Assembly (NCBI RefSeq): GCF_003402235.1
Contig: NZ_QEWO01000005.1
Span: 372,001 to 436,000, forward strand
DNA: 64,000 nucleotides
DNA from: Parahaliea mediterranea
Lineage (GTDB): Bacteria > Pseudomonadota > Gammaproteobacteria > Pseudomonadales > Halieaceae
Reading direction: 5' to 3'
In this document: piece after piece, positions 50,869-58,701 of the stretch
Layout of the letters: each line of letters starts with the position of its first letter
Numbering within the stretch: the stretch's first letter is position 1
The notes under the pieces: generated by a model
The model's database searches: none
Seen by the model: the letters and a program-made list of their open reading frames with translations, nothing else
Told to the model about the DNA's origin: nothing
Position numbers and translations under genes: made by a program

Positions 50869-51942
50869 TCAGTCGCAGTGCTGTTGCTGGCGAAATGCAC
50901 TGGGTGTAACGCCGGTCCAACGTTTAAATGCCCGGCTAAATGTGGATACATCGGAGAAGCCAAGTTGCTCGGCGATATTGGCCGCAGGCTGCTGATTTTC
51001 ACGTAGCAAAGCAACCGCTCGCTGGCGCCGGAAATGATCTTTTTCCTGCTGGAATGACGTGCCCTCTTCAGCGAGACGACGGTGCAATGTGGCGCAGGTC
51101 ATGTGCAGATCCTCTGCAACCTGTTCTAAACCGGGCAGTGACGACCGGGTTGATTCGAACAGCGCGCAACGCACGCGTGAGACCGTGCTGTCGCGCAGAA
51201 AATCCACCGTTACCAGGTCATCTGGAAAGTTTGCCAGCATTTTTTCGAGATCAGCATTGCTTCGGCTGACTCTACGTTCTAGATAGTGAGCGGAAAATTC
51301 CAGAGCGCAACAATCGGCATTGAAATACATGGTGCAACCGAAGAAATTATTTCCCTCAGACCAATTCCGGGAAGGAGGTAGATCGACATGTACCGCGAGT
51401 AGATCAATGAAGTTGCCAATCAGCCAACTGGCAAAGCGGTGCCATATGTACAGGTTGGAAATACGTCCGAATCGACCTGGAAGGGACAAAAGCTGGCTAA
51501 ATGAAAACTGTTCAAGAGAGAGGATGTCGGTCGCTTTCTGGTCGTCAAATTGCAGTATCACGCGATAGTGATCGCCCTCTCTTTCAAGTTTGATCTGCTG
51601 ACCGTGATGAAAGCGCGTATAGAATTGCCGTCCTTTTTGAAGCGCCTCCTCAAGGGTTTTGCCAGTCAGCATGTAGGTATATAGAAGGCGGTAGCTGCTT
51701 AAGCTCAATATGCTCTCGACGTTTTGAGCAGTGCTGTGGATGTCCTCTTGGGAGCGTCGGACCAAATCAGTAAACAAGCGCCCAGCTGCCAGAACACTGA
51801 CTCCTTGAAGGGTACTTCCGGGAGTCAATAGAGATTCCGGCAGTTGATGGGTCTTCAGTAGCTGCACCAACTCCTCTCGGGGGCGCCTTGCCAGTGCGAG
51901 TAGCCCTTCAAGGTAGTGTGCGGGCATCATTTTATTATCCAT
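50869..51942 (-). CDS. AraC-family transcriptional regulator
   Basis: 357 residues. The N-terminal ~220 residues are the arabinose-binding-like domain (GVSVLAAGRLFTDLVRRS) of OruR/AraC relatives. The C-terminal HTH_18 domain has CATLHRRLAEEGTSFQQEKDHFRRQRAVALLRENQQPAANIAEQLGFSDVSTFSRAFKRWTGVTPSAFR, split here in function only. It lies 114 nt upstream of the reductase gene in the same direction and probably controls the wax-ester operon, perhaps responding to a fatty acid. The direction makes cotranscription possible too. Confidence 0.92.
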   Translation of the reverse strand: MDNKMMPAHYLEGLLALARRPREELVQLLKTHQLPESLLTPGSTLQGVSVLAAGRLFTDLVRRSQEDIHSTAQNVESILSLSSYRLLYTYMLTGKTLEEALQKGRQFYTRFHHGQQIKLEREGDHYRVILQFDDQKATDILSLEQFSFSQLLSLPGRFGRISNLYIWHRFASWLIGNFIDLLAVHVDLPPSRNWSEGNNFFGCTMYFNADCCALEFSAHYLERRVSRSNADLEKMLANFPDDLVTVDFLRDSTVSRVRCALFESTRSSLPGLEQVAEDLHMTCATLHRRLAEEGTSFQQEKDHFRRQRAVALLRENQQPAANIAEQLGFSDVSTFSRAFKRWTGVTPSAFRQQQHCD

Positions 51943-52493
51943 AATAGGACACCCCGCTGCCTAGGCTATGGGCCTTGGCGGTTTACTGTTCGCGGAGACT
52001 ATTTGGAGCCTCTCACTTCAACAACGTAGCAAGGCCAAGGGGTGTGCGCAACGCTTTTAGGCCACAACTTTAGCGCTTCTGATGTATTCAGAAATTCGTT
52101 CAGAATAGCATTGGATCTTTTCGCTTTTGCCGTTGTGCGACTGTGAGTCGGCGTGGAACACTGTCCGGAATTCTGGGTGGTCGGCGTTGAAAGCTAGCCA
52201 CCCTGTTCTATTCAATCTCGGTTTTGTGAACCCGACGTACACGACAGGAGCTTTGCATGGAGGCCGTGCTCAAAGTCCGCCGTTTTTTGCCCGGTTGGAG
52301 GTGACCTCATTGGCGACGTTGCAAGTCGGCTCCACCTGTCGCGCACAGCAGTCTGGCAGTACCTTAAAGATTTGCCGGGTCATCGATTGGTTCGCCCAGT
52401 CAACAAAGCCGTTTGAACTAGCAAGACTTCGCCAGTGACCCTGCTATTCACTGGCGCCAGCGGGTATGAATGGACTGGCATCCAGAATTCCCA
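51943..52493. other. Gene-poor boundary region
   Basis: 551 bases between the AraC gene and the TonB receptor gene. Short open frames occur on both strands but none has convincing family similarity or a good start. One minus-strand stretch (52057-52242, 61 codons) and a plus-strand HTH-like fragment are possible gene remnants. It marks the right edge of the lower-GC region. Confidence 0.6.
52294..52416 (+). pseudogene. Possible remnant of a helix-turn-helix gene
   Basis: In one plus frame the bases encode GDVASRLHLSRTAVWQYLKD and a few more residues before a TGA at 52414-52416. The pattern reads as a helix-turn-helix with a recognition helix. No start codon or intact N-terminal part is found upstream, so it would be a truncated remnant. 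The match is by eye and short. Confidence 0.2.
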
Positions 52494-55007
52494 TCAGAAC
52501 CGGTAGTTGGCCGTCAGCCCCAGGGTGCGCGGCTGCACGATCATCTGCCGGTTGCCGTTGCCGTACCACTGCTCGAATACGCCGGTGTCGTAGCTCCAGT
52601 AGCCGCTGGTAAAGGCCCCGGTCACCCCCTCTTCGTTGCCGAGGTTTTTGCCGTAGAGGGTTAGGTCCCAGTTGCCGGCAACCAGTGACAGGGAGGCGCC
52701 GAACAGCCAGAAGCTGTCGAAGGTCTGGTTGATCACCGAGCGCTGGTTGATGTAGTTCTCGGCCTCGGACTGGTAGTAGGCGCTGGCGCGGGCCACCAGC
52801 GACCAGTCCTCGCCCAGCGCCCAGGTGTTGTCCACCGAGGCGGAGAAGACGTTTTCCGGGGTGCCGGGCAGGGTGGACCCTTGCGGGGCGATGACGCCGC
52901 CGCTCTGGGGGCTGATGAAGTCGGCGTCCAGCTCGGCCTTCACGTAGGTGTAGCCCAGGTGGTAGTGGAAGCGCTCGCCCAGATAACCGTCCAGCTCCAT
53001 CTCGATGCCCTGGGTGCTGGCCTCGTCGCCATTGGCCGCCAGGAAGAAGCCGTACCAGTCGGAGGTGGCGTTCAGCTGTGGGTCCTGCCAGTCCACGTAA
53101 AAGGCCGACACGGTGTAGCTGAGGCTGTCCAGGCGGCCCTTCACGCCCACTTCGTAGTTGGTGGCGGTGTCCTTGTCGTAGTTGCGGATGGCCTCGGCGT
53201 TTGGCTCGCCGAAGTTGTCGCCGTTTTCCAGGCTCGGGATGGCGTTGGCGCCACCGCGGCGGTAGCCCTCGGACACGGTGCCGTAGAGCATCGCGCTATC
53301 GCTCACATCCCAGCTGAGGTTGAGCTTGAGCAGGATGTCGCTGTCGTCGTCGGTGGATTGGGGCACCTCGGATGAGGTCCAGCCCTCCACCAACGGGAAG
53401 CCCATCAGGGTGTCGTTCACCGTTTCGTTGTCGAACCAGCGCGCGCCCACGGTGACGCGGAAGGTATCCGAGACGTTGTAGGTCAGGTCGCCGTAGACGG
53501 CGACTTCCTCAAACTGCACATCCCGCCGGTACTCAAAGTCGCGCTCAGTAAGGCCGCTGTAGAAGCGCGGCCAGAAGTTGTCGCACACCGGTGAGCCGGT
53601 GGCGCGGCAGGCCTCGTTGAAGGCATTCATGCCCGGGTTCCAGCTGTTCTGGTACACCACCAGGTCCTGGTCCATGTAGAAGCCGCCGATCAGCCAGTCG
53701 AAGCCGGCCACCGATTCGTTGGAGATCAGCCGCAGCTCCTGCACAAAGGTGTCGTCTTCGTAGCCGCGTTCGGCGCGCTGGGCCGGGCGCGGCCAGCCGC
53801 TGTAGCCGAAGGATTCTATCCAGTCGCGGGAGGCGGCGGGGTCGTCCTCGCCGCCGCTCACCCACAGGCCGCCGTTGTCGGAGTCGCCCGCGCCCTCGTG
53901 GTCGTACCAGGAGGAGTTGGAGGTAAGGGTGGCAAAGCCGAGGTCCCATTCTACGTCCAGGCTCATCAGGTCCACCTCGCGGGAGGAGGGTTCCAGCAGA
54001 ACCTGGCCGCTTTCGTGCTCGCCGTAGTTGCGATACAGCGGGGAGTCCTGGGGCTGGTTGTTGTCCCCCAGGGTGGTGGCCCGGCGGGCGCCCACCTCGT
54101 CCTGCTGGTGGTGGTAGCTGCCGCGCACGCTGAGCCGGTCGGTGATGTCCCAGGCCAGGGCGGCCTTGGCGTATTCAATCTCCACATCGTCGGCGTCTTC
54201 GGCGTTGCGGTAGCAGGCCCCGTTGTTCAGCAACTGGTCGTTGCTGGCATCGCGGGGGCTCACGCAGTTGCCGTTGCCGGCGTCGATCAGGGGCTCGCCG
54301 AAGGCGTTGAGCTGGTAGGCGTTGACGTAGTCGATCACGCCGTCGTTATCGATGCGCCCGGCAGAGGCGCGCAGGGCCGCGCGGTTGCCGATGGGGATGT
54401 TCAGCATGCCGAACAGATCGGTGTTGTCACCCTCGGAGCCGTCGGTCTGGCTGTAGCTGCCGCTCAGCTGGCCCTCGAATTCCTCGGTATTGGGCTTGCG
54501 GGTGATGTAGCGCACGGTGCCGCCGAGGGAGCCAGACCCGTACAGCGTGCCCTGCGGGCCGCGCAGTACCTCCACCCGCTCGATGTCGCGCAGCACGAAG
54601 TTGGCGAACAGCGGCGTGTTGTCGACATAGGTGGACACGGTGGGCACGGCGTTCAGCGAGACGTCGCCGTTCAGGGAGCTGTCCACGTTGAGGCCGCGGA
54701 TGATGATGCTGTTCACAGTGCCGGAGTTGCGATAGCCGCGATCCACCACCGATACGCCGGAAATGGCGCGCAGCAGGTCGGCCTGGTCGGTGATCTGCTG
54801 GGCTTCCATCTCGCTGCCGGCCATGGCGGAGATGTTGTAGGGAATGTCCTGTACCGACTGTTCCCTGGCCGAGGCGGTGACCAGCACTTCCTCAAGCTGG
54901 GTGCCCTGGGCCTGCAGTGGTGCAGCGCCGTGCAGCAGGCCGGCGGCAACGGCACTGGCCAGCAGGCGGCGCCGGAAAGGGTGGGTTTGGATAGGTGCAG
55001 ACGTCAT
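52494..55007 (-). CDS. TonB-dependent outer-membrane receptor
   Basis: 837 residues from the ATG with GGGGGAAGC upstream; the frame extends into an unlikely leader. The signal peptide (LLASAVAAGLLHGAAPLQAQ) precedes a TonB-box region (LEEVLVTASAREQS), the plug (DLLRAISGVSVVDRG...IIIRGLNVD...RVEVLRGPQGTLYGSGSLGGTVRYIT) and a 22-strand barrel ending in aromatic Phe (TANYRF). The barrel resembles the broad class of marine TonB receptors rather than a known siderophore receptor. The ligand is unknown; the amidase gene just upstream hints at a nitrogen-containing compound. Confidence 0.93.
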   Translation of the reverse strand: MTSAPIQTHPFRRRLLASAVAAGLLHGAAPLQAQGTQLEEVLVTASAREQSVQDIPYNISAMAGSEMEAQQITDQADLLRAISGVSVVDRGYRNSGTVNSIIIRGLNVDSSLNGDVSLNAVPTVSTYVDNTPLFANFVLRDIERVEVLRGPQGTLYGSGSLGGTVRYITRKPNTEEFEGQLSGSYSQTDGSEGDNTDLFGMLNIPIGNRAALRASAGRIDNDGVIDYVNAYQLNAFGEPLIDAGNGNCVSPRDASNDQLLNNGACYRNAEDADDVEIEYAKAALAWDITDRLSVRGSYHHQQDEVGARRATTLGDNNQPQDSPLYRNYGEHESGQVLLEPSSREVDLMSLDVEWDLGFATLTSNSSWYDHEGAGDSDNGGLWVSGGEDDPAASRDWIESFGYSGWPRPAQRAERGYEDDTFVQELRLISNESVAGFDWLIGGFYMDQDLVVYQNSWNPGMNAFNEACRATGSPVCDNFWPRFYSGLTERDFEYRRDVQFEEVAVYGDLTYNVSDTFRVTVGARWFDNETVNDTLMGFPLVEGWTSSEVPQSTDDDSDILLKLNLSWDVSDSAMLYGTVSEGYRRGGANAIPSLENGDNFGEPNAEAIRNYDKDTATNYEVGVKGRLDSLSYTVSAFYVDWQDPQLNATSDWYGFFLAANGDEASTQGIEMELDGYLGERFHYHLGYTYVKAELDADFISPQSGGVIAPQGSTLPGTPENVFSASVDNTWALGEDWSLVARASAYYQSEAENYINQRSVINQTFDSFWLFGASLSLVAGNWDLTLYGKNLGNEEGVTGAFTSGYWSYDTGVFEQWYGNGNRQMIVQPRTLGLTANYRF

Positions 55008-55128
55008 GGTGCTTCCCCCGAAACTGTTGTTATGGCTGTTGGCGTGCTGTGTGAGTGGTGAATGGAGAATGGTGAATAAGGATTGACCAGGCGCCGCGGC
55101 AGACCTAGAGCCAGTTGCGCCCTGTGCG

Positions 55129-56019
55129 TTAGTCCAGTTGTGGTTCGCCCTCCCGGGGCGGCATGCGCAAAGCGCCCAGCTCAGCCAGTGCCCCCTGGCC
55201 GCGCCCGGGTAAATCGAAGGCCGGTAGCGGCATGGTGCTGTCGCGAAAGCTCTTGAGGGTTTGGCACAGGCCAAACACGCCACGCTCGCGCACGCGGCGC
55301 ACGTGGGCCAGGTCGATCTCGACGGGCATCACCTCATGCAGCTCGCCTGCCTGGTGCAGAATCTGGCCGTCGGGCCCAACGATAATGGAGCGGCCGTTAC
55401 CGAGTTCGCCGGCCATGTTCACGTTGAAGAAGTAGCACTGGTTGGTGATGGCGTTGGCGCGGGCCAGGCTCAGTTCCAGGTCGCGGTCGATGGTGTTGGT
55501 CATGGTGGGGCACAGGATGACCTCGGCGCCCAGCCAGGCCAGGTTGCGCGAGGTTTCCGGAAACCACTGGTCGTAGCAGATGGACAGGCCGAAGCGGCCG
55601 ACACCGTCAACGTCGAAGGTGCAGAATTCGGCGCCGGGCGTTACGCCGGTTTCGTAGGGGCAGAAGGGAAACATCTTGCGGTAGCGCCTTACCAGTTCGC
55701 CGGCCGGGTTGAACACCAGCGCGGTGTTGTAGGTGGCCTGCCCCGCGCGCTCGTACACCGAGCCCGGCACCAGCCACAGGCCGGTGTCGCGCGCCAGCGC
55801 CGCGTAGAAAGGCACAATGCCATCGCTGGCGGGGTCGGCTCCCGTGCTCAGCACCGTTGCCGCCGCCGGGTCGGCGCCGCGGGTGGCCAGCTCGCCGAGC
55901 ACCACCATCTGCACCCAGGGAAAGCGCCGGCGCACGCGGCGGATGTGTTGCTCGATCAGGCTGCGGTTGTCCTGGTTCGACAGCTGCAGCTGCACAGCGG
56001 CGATGGCGAAGCGGCTCAT
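55129..56019 (-). CDS. Carbon-nitrogen hydrolase (nitrilase superfamily amidase)
   Basis: 296 residues from the ATG with GGGGGACACC upstream. The nitrilase catalytic triad is Glu43 (VVLGELATRG), Lys115 (RRYRKMFPF) and Cys148 (GLSICYDQWFPE). The family hydrolyses amides or nitriles; substrates range from omega-amidase targets to N-carbamoyl compounds, and this subgroup is not resolved. It ends 121 nt before the TonB receptor start on the same strand, so the pair may act on one imported compound. Confidence 0.92.
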   Translation of the reverse strand: MSRFAIAAVQLQLSNQDNRSLIEQHIRRVRRRFPWVQMVVLGELATRGADPAAATVLSTGADPASDGIVPFYAALARDTGLWLVPGSVYERAGQATYNTALVFNPAGELVRRYRKMFPFCPYETGVTPGAEFCTFDVDGVGRFGLSICYDQWFPETSRNLAWLGAEVILCPTMTNTIDRDLELSLARANAITNQCYFFNVNMAGELGNGRSIIVGPDGQILHQAGELHEVMPVEIDLAHVRRVRERGVFGLCQTLKSFRDSTMPLPAFDLPGRGQGALAELGALRMPPREGEPQLD

Positions 56020-56155
56020 GGTGTCCCCCGGGCCTGGATGTTTATGGGTGCTTGTTTTGTAGCGCTGGCACGGCGCTGGCATGGCCGATACTGTAGGGCG
56101 CGGGCTGCGCGCGAGATAGGGCCAGTCGCACAGCCGCGTTTAGGCCAGTTGCTGT

Positions 56156-56695
56156 TCAGCTGCCCGGCGGGTACTGACGCAGGGTCAGGGTGTCGCCGCG
56201 CTGGGTAAATTCCAGGTGCTTGAGAAAGGACATGCCAAGCAGCACCTGGCCGCTGCCAAGGCCCGGCACAATGGCCGCTGGCATGTCCTCCAGGGCGATG
56301 TCGCCCACGCTGACCCGGTCCACCCGGGTGGCAAAAGCGGTGGCCAGGCCGTTGGCGGTCTGGGTGGTCAGGCGCTGCCCCGGCTGCAGGCGCAACTGCT
56401 CGGCCACGGACTCCGGGATGGCAATGCCAGTGGCGCCAGTGTCCAGCATGAACACTACCGCTTCGCCGTTGATGCGCCCGCTGGTGACGTAGTGGCCCTG
56501 ACGATTGCGCTTGAGGATGACTTCGCGCACCCCGCCCTCAATCACCTGGCTGTTCACCGGCCGGTTGGGGTTCTGTTGGCGCTCCAGCAGCCCGGAGAAC
56601 CACGCGCCCAGCAGGGCCATCAGCACAATCCAGGCCAGGGCCTGCATCACCAGCCCCATGCGTTTTTGCTGTCGGGCGTCCGGTGGCAGGGTCAT
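56156..56695 (-). CDS. Retropepsin-like aspartic protease, single-pass membrane protein
   Basis: 179 residues, overlapping the MocR gene's stop by 4 nt. One N-terminal membrane segment (VMQALAWIVLMALLGAWF) is followed by a retroviral-type aspartic protease domain: Asp85-Thr-Gly in FMLDTGATGIAI, and the second hydrophobic-Gly LLGMSFL. This is the TIGR02281 clan-AA family of small periplasmic proteases of unknown substrate. It needs dimerisation for activity. Coupling to a PLP-dependent regulator is unusual. Confidence 0.9.
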   Translation of the reverse strand: MTLPPDARQQKRMGLVMQALAWIVLMALLGAWFSGLLERQQNPNRPVNSQVIEGGVREVILKRNRQGHYVTSGRINGEAVVFMLDTGATGIAIPESVAEQLRLQPGQRLTTQTANGLATAFATRVDRVSVGDIALEDMPAAIVPGLGSGQVLLGMSFLKHLEFTQRGDTLTLRQYPPGS

Positions 56696-58542
56696 GCGTG
56701 GGCACCCTCGTCCACCGCCACCGGGTTGCGGCGCAGGATGGCGCGGTCGATCAGCCAGCCGTCTTCATCAAACAGTTTGATGATGTCGCCGTCCAGGCGC
56801 ACGTCGTACACGCCGGTTTCGCCCCAGGCCCAGCGCGACCAGCGCCGGTGCCAGCGGTTGTTCTCTATCCACCATTCGCCCTGGTCGCGGTCTTCGTTGG
56901 AGTAGCCGGCAATGCCCACCAGGGCGCCGCCCTGGTGAATGGCAATGGTGCAGGGGTCGCCGTAGGCAATGATGCAGATCATGGTGGTGTCGGTAACGGC
57001 ATCGCGCAGGGCCTGGCCGGTGAGGTGCCTGCCGCGGGCATCGGCGAAGGTTTCGGTTTTGTTGCCGGTGAGGTCGTGGAACAGTTCGCGCAGCTTCAGC
57101 ACGCCCTCGCGAATGCGCTCCAGGGGAATGCCGGTAATGCCCATTCGAAAGCAGTTGCGCGGCGCGTCGTCGGCGCTGGCGTAGTAGTGGCGCACCGGTT
57201 CAATCAGAATGCCGCGGCGGGCCGCTTCCTTGGCCACAAAGGTGTCGTCCAGGTCTTTGGGGCCGCGCACCCACAGGGCGCTGCCGCCCTGGGCCGGCGC
57301 CAGCTCCACGTAAAACAGCATGTAGTAGTTCAGCGCCCGGCGCAGGGCAATCCAGCGCTCGCGAAAGGTGTCGTGCAGGTGCATGAGAAAGGTGTCGTAG
57401 TGGCCCAGCGACAGGAAGAACGCCGCGGTGCGCTGGTTGTTCAGCGGCGGGTGGCGCACCATCAACTGGCGCAGTTTGCGCGCCTCGCGAATCACCTCTG
57501 GCGCCGCCACCATAAAGCCCAGGCGCAGGCCGGGCGACAGCACCTTGCTCAGGCAGCTCATGTAAATCACCCGGTCGTCGCCGTCGAGGCTGCGCAGGGC
57601 CGGGTGGGGGGCGTTCAGGTAATTGCTTTCAAATTCAAAGTCGTCCTCGATGATCAGCGCGTCGTTGCGCTCCGCCAGGGCCAGCACGGCCTGGCGCCGG
57701 GCCATGCTCATGGTAACGGCGGTGGGCGTCTGGTGGCTGGGGGTGACGTAGATCAGCTGGCAGCTGTCCAGCCGCTCGTCCACCACCAGCCCTTCCTCGT
57801 CCACCGGCTGGTGCACCAGCGGCGCGCCGCGCTGGGTGAGCAGGCGGCGCATGGCGGGGTAGCCGGGGTCTTCCACCGCCACCGGCACATCGGCATCCAC
57901 CAGCAGTTGTACTGCCAGGTACAGGGCCTGCTGGGTGCCGACGGTGATCAGGATTTCATCCGGCGAGGCCTGAATACCCCGGCGCGGCAGGATGTGGCTG
58001 CGAATCTGCTCGATCAGCATGGGGTCGTCGGCATCGCCGCTTTCGCCCGCCCACTGGTTGATTTCGCGCACGCCCAGGGCCAGCCGGCTCGCCTCGCGCC
58101 ACTCCTTCACCGGGTACAGGGAGGTGTCGAACTGCCCCTCGATAAAGGGATAGGGATACTGCTGCCAGTTGGGCGGGCAGCTGAAGGCGGGCTCCGGCGC
58201 GCTGCGCCCGCGAAAGCGCTGGCGCCAGCGGGGTGAGAGTGCGCCGCGCTGGCGCTCGCTGCCCTCAAAGCCCACCCGGTCCTGGCGCACCTTTTCGTTG
58301 ACGTACAGCCCGCTGCGCTCGCGGCTGATCAGATAGCCCTCGTCCAGCAACTGCTGGTAGGCCAGCACCACGGTATTGCGGGCCACGCCCAGCTGTTCGG
58401 CCAGCTTGCGGGAGGAGGGCAGCCGGCGGCCCTCCGGGAAGGTGCCCAGCATGATGGCGTCCACCAGTTTCTGGCGTATCTGGGCTTGCAGGCCCAGGGT
58501 GGAATCCGGGTCGAGGTAGATCAGCGTGTCGGTAACGGCCAT
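56692..58542 (-). CDS. MocR-family (GntR/aminotransferase) regulator with C-terminal extension
   Basis: 616 residues. An N-terminal GntR winged helix (LVDAIMLGTFPEGRRLPSSRKLAEQLGVARNTVV) joins an aminotransferase I fold with the PLP lysine in YMSCLSKVLSPGLRLG and Asp in VAVEDPGYPAMRRLL. These MocR regulators use PLP or a PLP-bound ligand to control a divergent gene. About 120 extra C-terminal residues follow (TTMICIIAYGDPCTIAI, EWWIENNRWHRRWSRW, YDVRLDGDIIKLFDEDGWL); the beta-rich, Trp-rich pattern resembles DUF995-like small domains but I cannot name it. It is divergent from the acyl-CoA dehydrogenase gene. Confidence 0.88.
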   Translation of the reverse strand: MAVTDTLIYLDPDSTLGLQAQIRQKLVDAIMLGTFPEGRRLPSSRKLAEQLGVARNTVVLAYQQLLDEGYLISRERSGLYVNEKVRQDRVGFEGSERQRGALSPRWRQRFRGRSAPEPAFSCPPNWQQYPYPFIEGQFDTSLYPVKEWREASRLALGVREINQWAGESGDADDPMLIEQIRSHILPRRGIQASPDEILITVGTQQALYLAVQLLVDADVPVAVEDPGYPAMRRLLTQRGAPLVHQPVDEEGLVVDERLDSCQLIYVTPSHQTPTAVTMSMARRQAVLALAERNDALIIEDDFEFESNYLNAPHPALRSLDGDDRVIYMSCLSKVLSPGLRLGFMVAAPEVIREARKLRQLMVRHPPLNNQRTAAFFLSLGHYDTFLMHLHDTFRERWIALRRALNYYMLFYVELAPAQGGSALWVRGPKDLDDTFVAKEAARRGILIEPVRHYYASADDAPRNCFRMGITGIPLERIREGVLKLRELFHDLTGNKTETFADARGRHLTGQALRDAVTDTTMICIIAYGDPCTIAIHQGGALVGIAGYSNEDRDQGEWWIENNRWHRRWSRWAWGETGVYDVRLDGDIIKLFDEDGWLIDRAILRRNPVAVDEGAHA

Positions 58543-58701
58543 CGCGGCATAGTACCGGAGCCGGGGGGCGGCGCAAGCGCGAGCAAATGCCAGTGCTTTG
58601 TGGCCCGGTGCGCCGTGGCTGCTGCGCCCGAGAGCCCCTAGACTGGGCGCACTTGCAACCGCCTTGCCCGCCAGCGGGCGATGACATCACAGGATAGTGT
58701 T

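Larger units (their letters stand above)
43245..52490. other. Lower-GC region, probable acquired wax-ester island
   Basis: From just after the Lrp gene to just before the TonB receptor gene the base composition is visibly less GC-rich. Hand-counted 60-base lines: 22/60 GC at 45001, 35/60 at 46801, 38/60 at 49501, against 42/60 at 21001. All recognised genes run on the minus strand and gaps are longer. No integrase, transposase or attachment repeat was found at the edges. Confidence 0.65.

Noticed and set aside
52127-52438. Plus-strand open frame of 103 codons in the boundary region
   Set aside because: No ribosome site, no recognisable domain and the overlapping frame carries the better HTH-like pattern.
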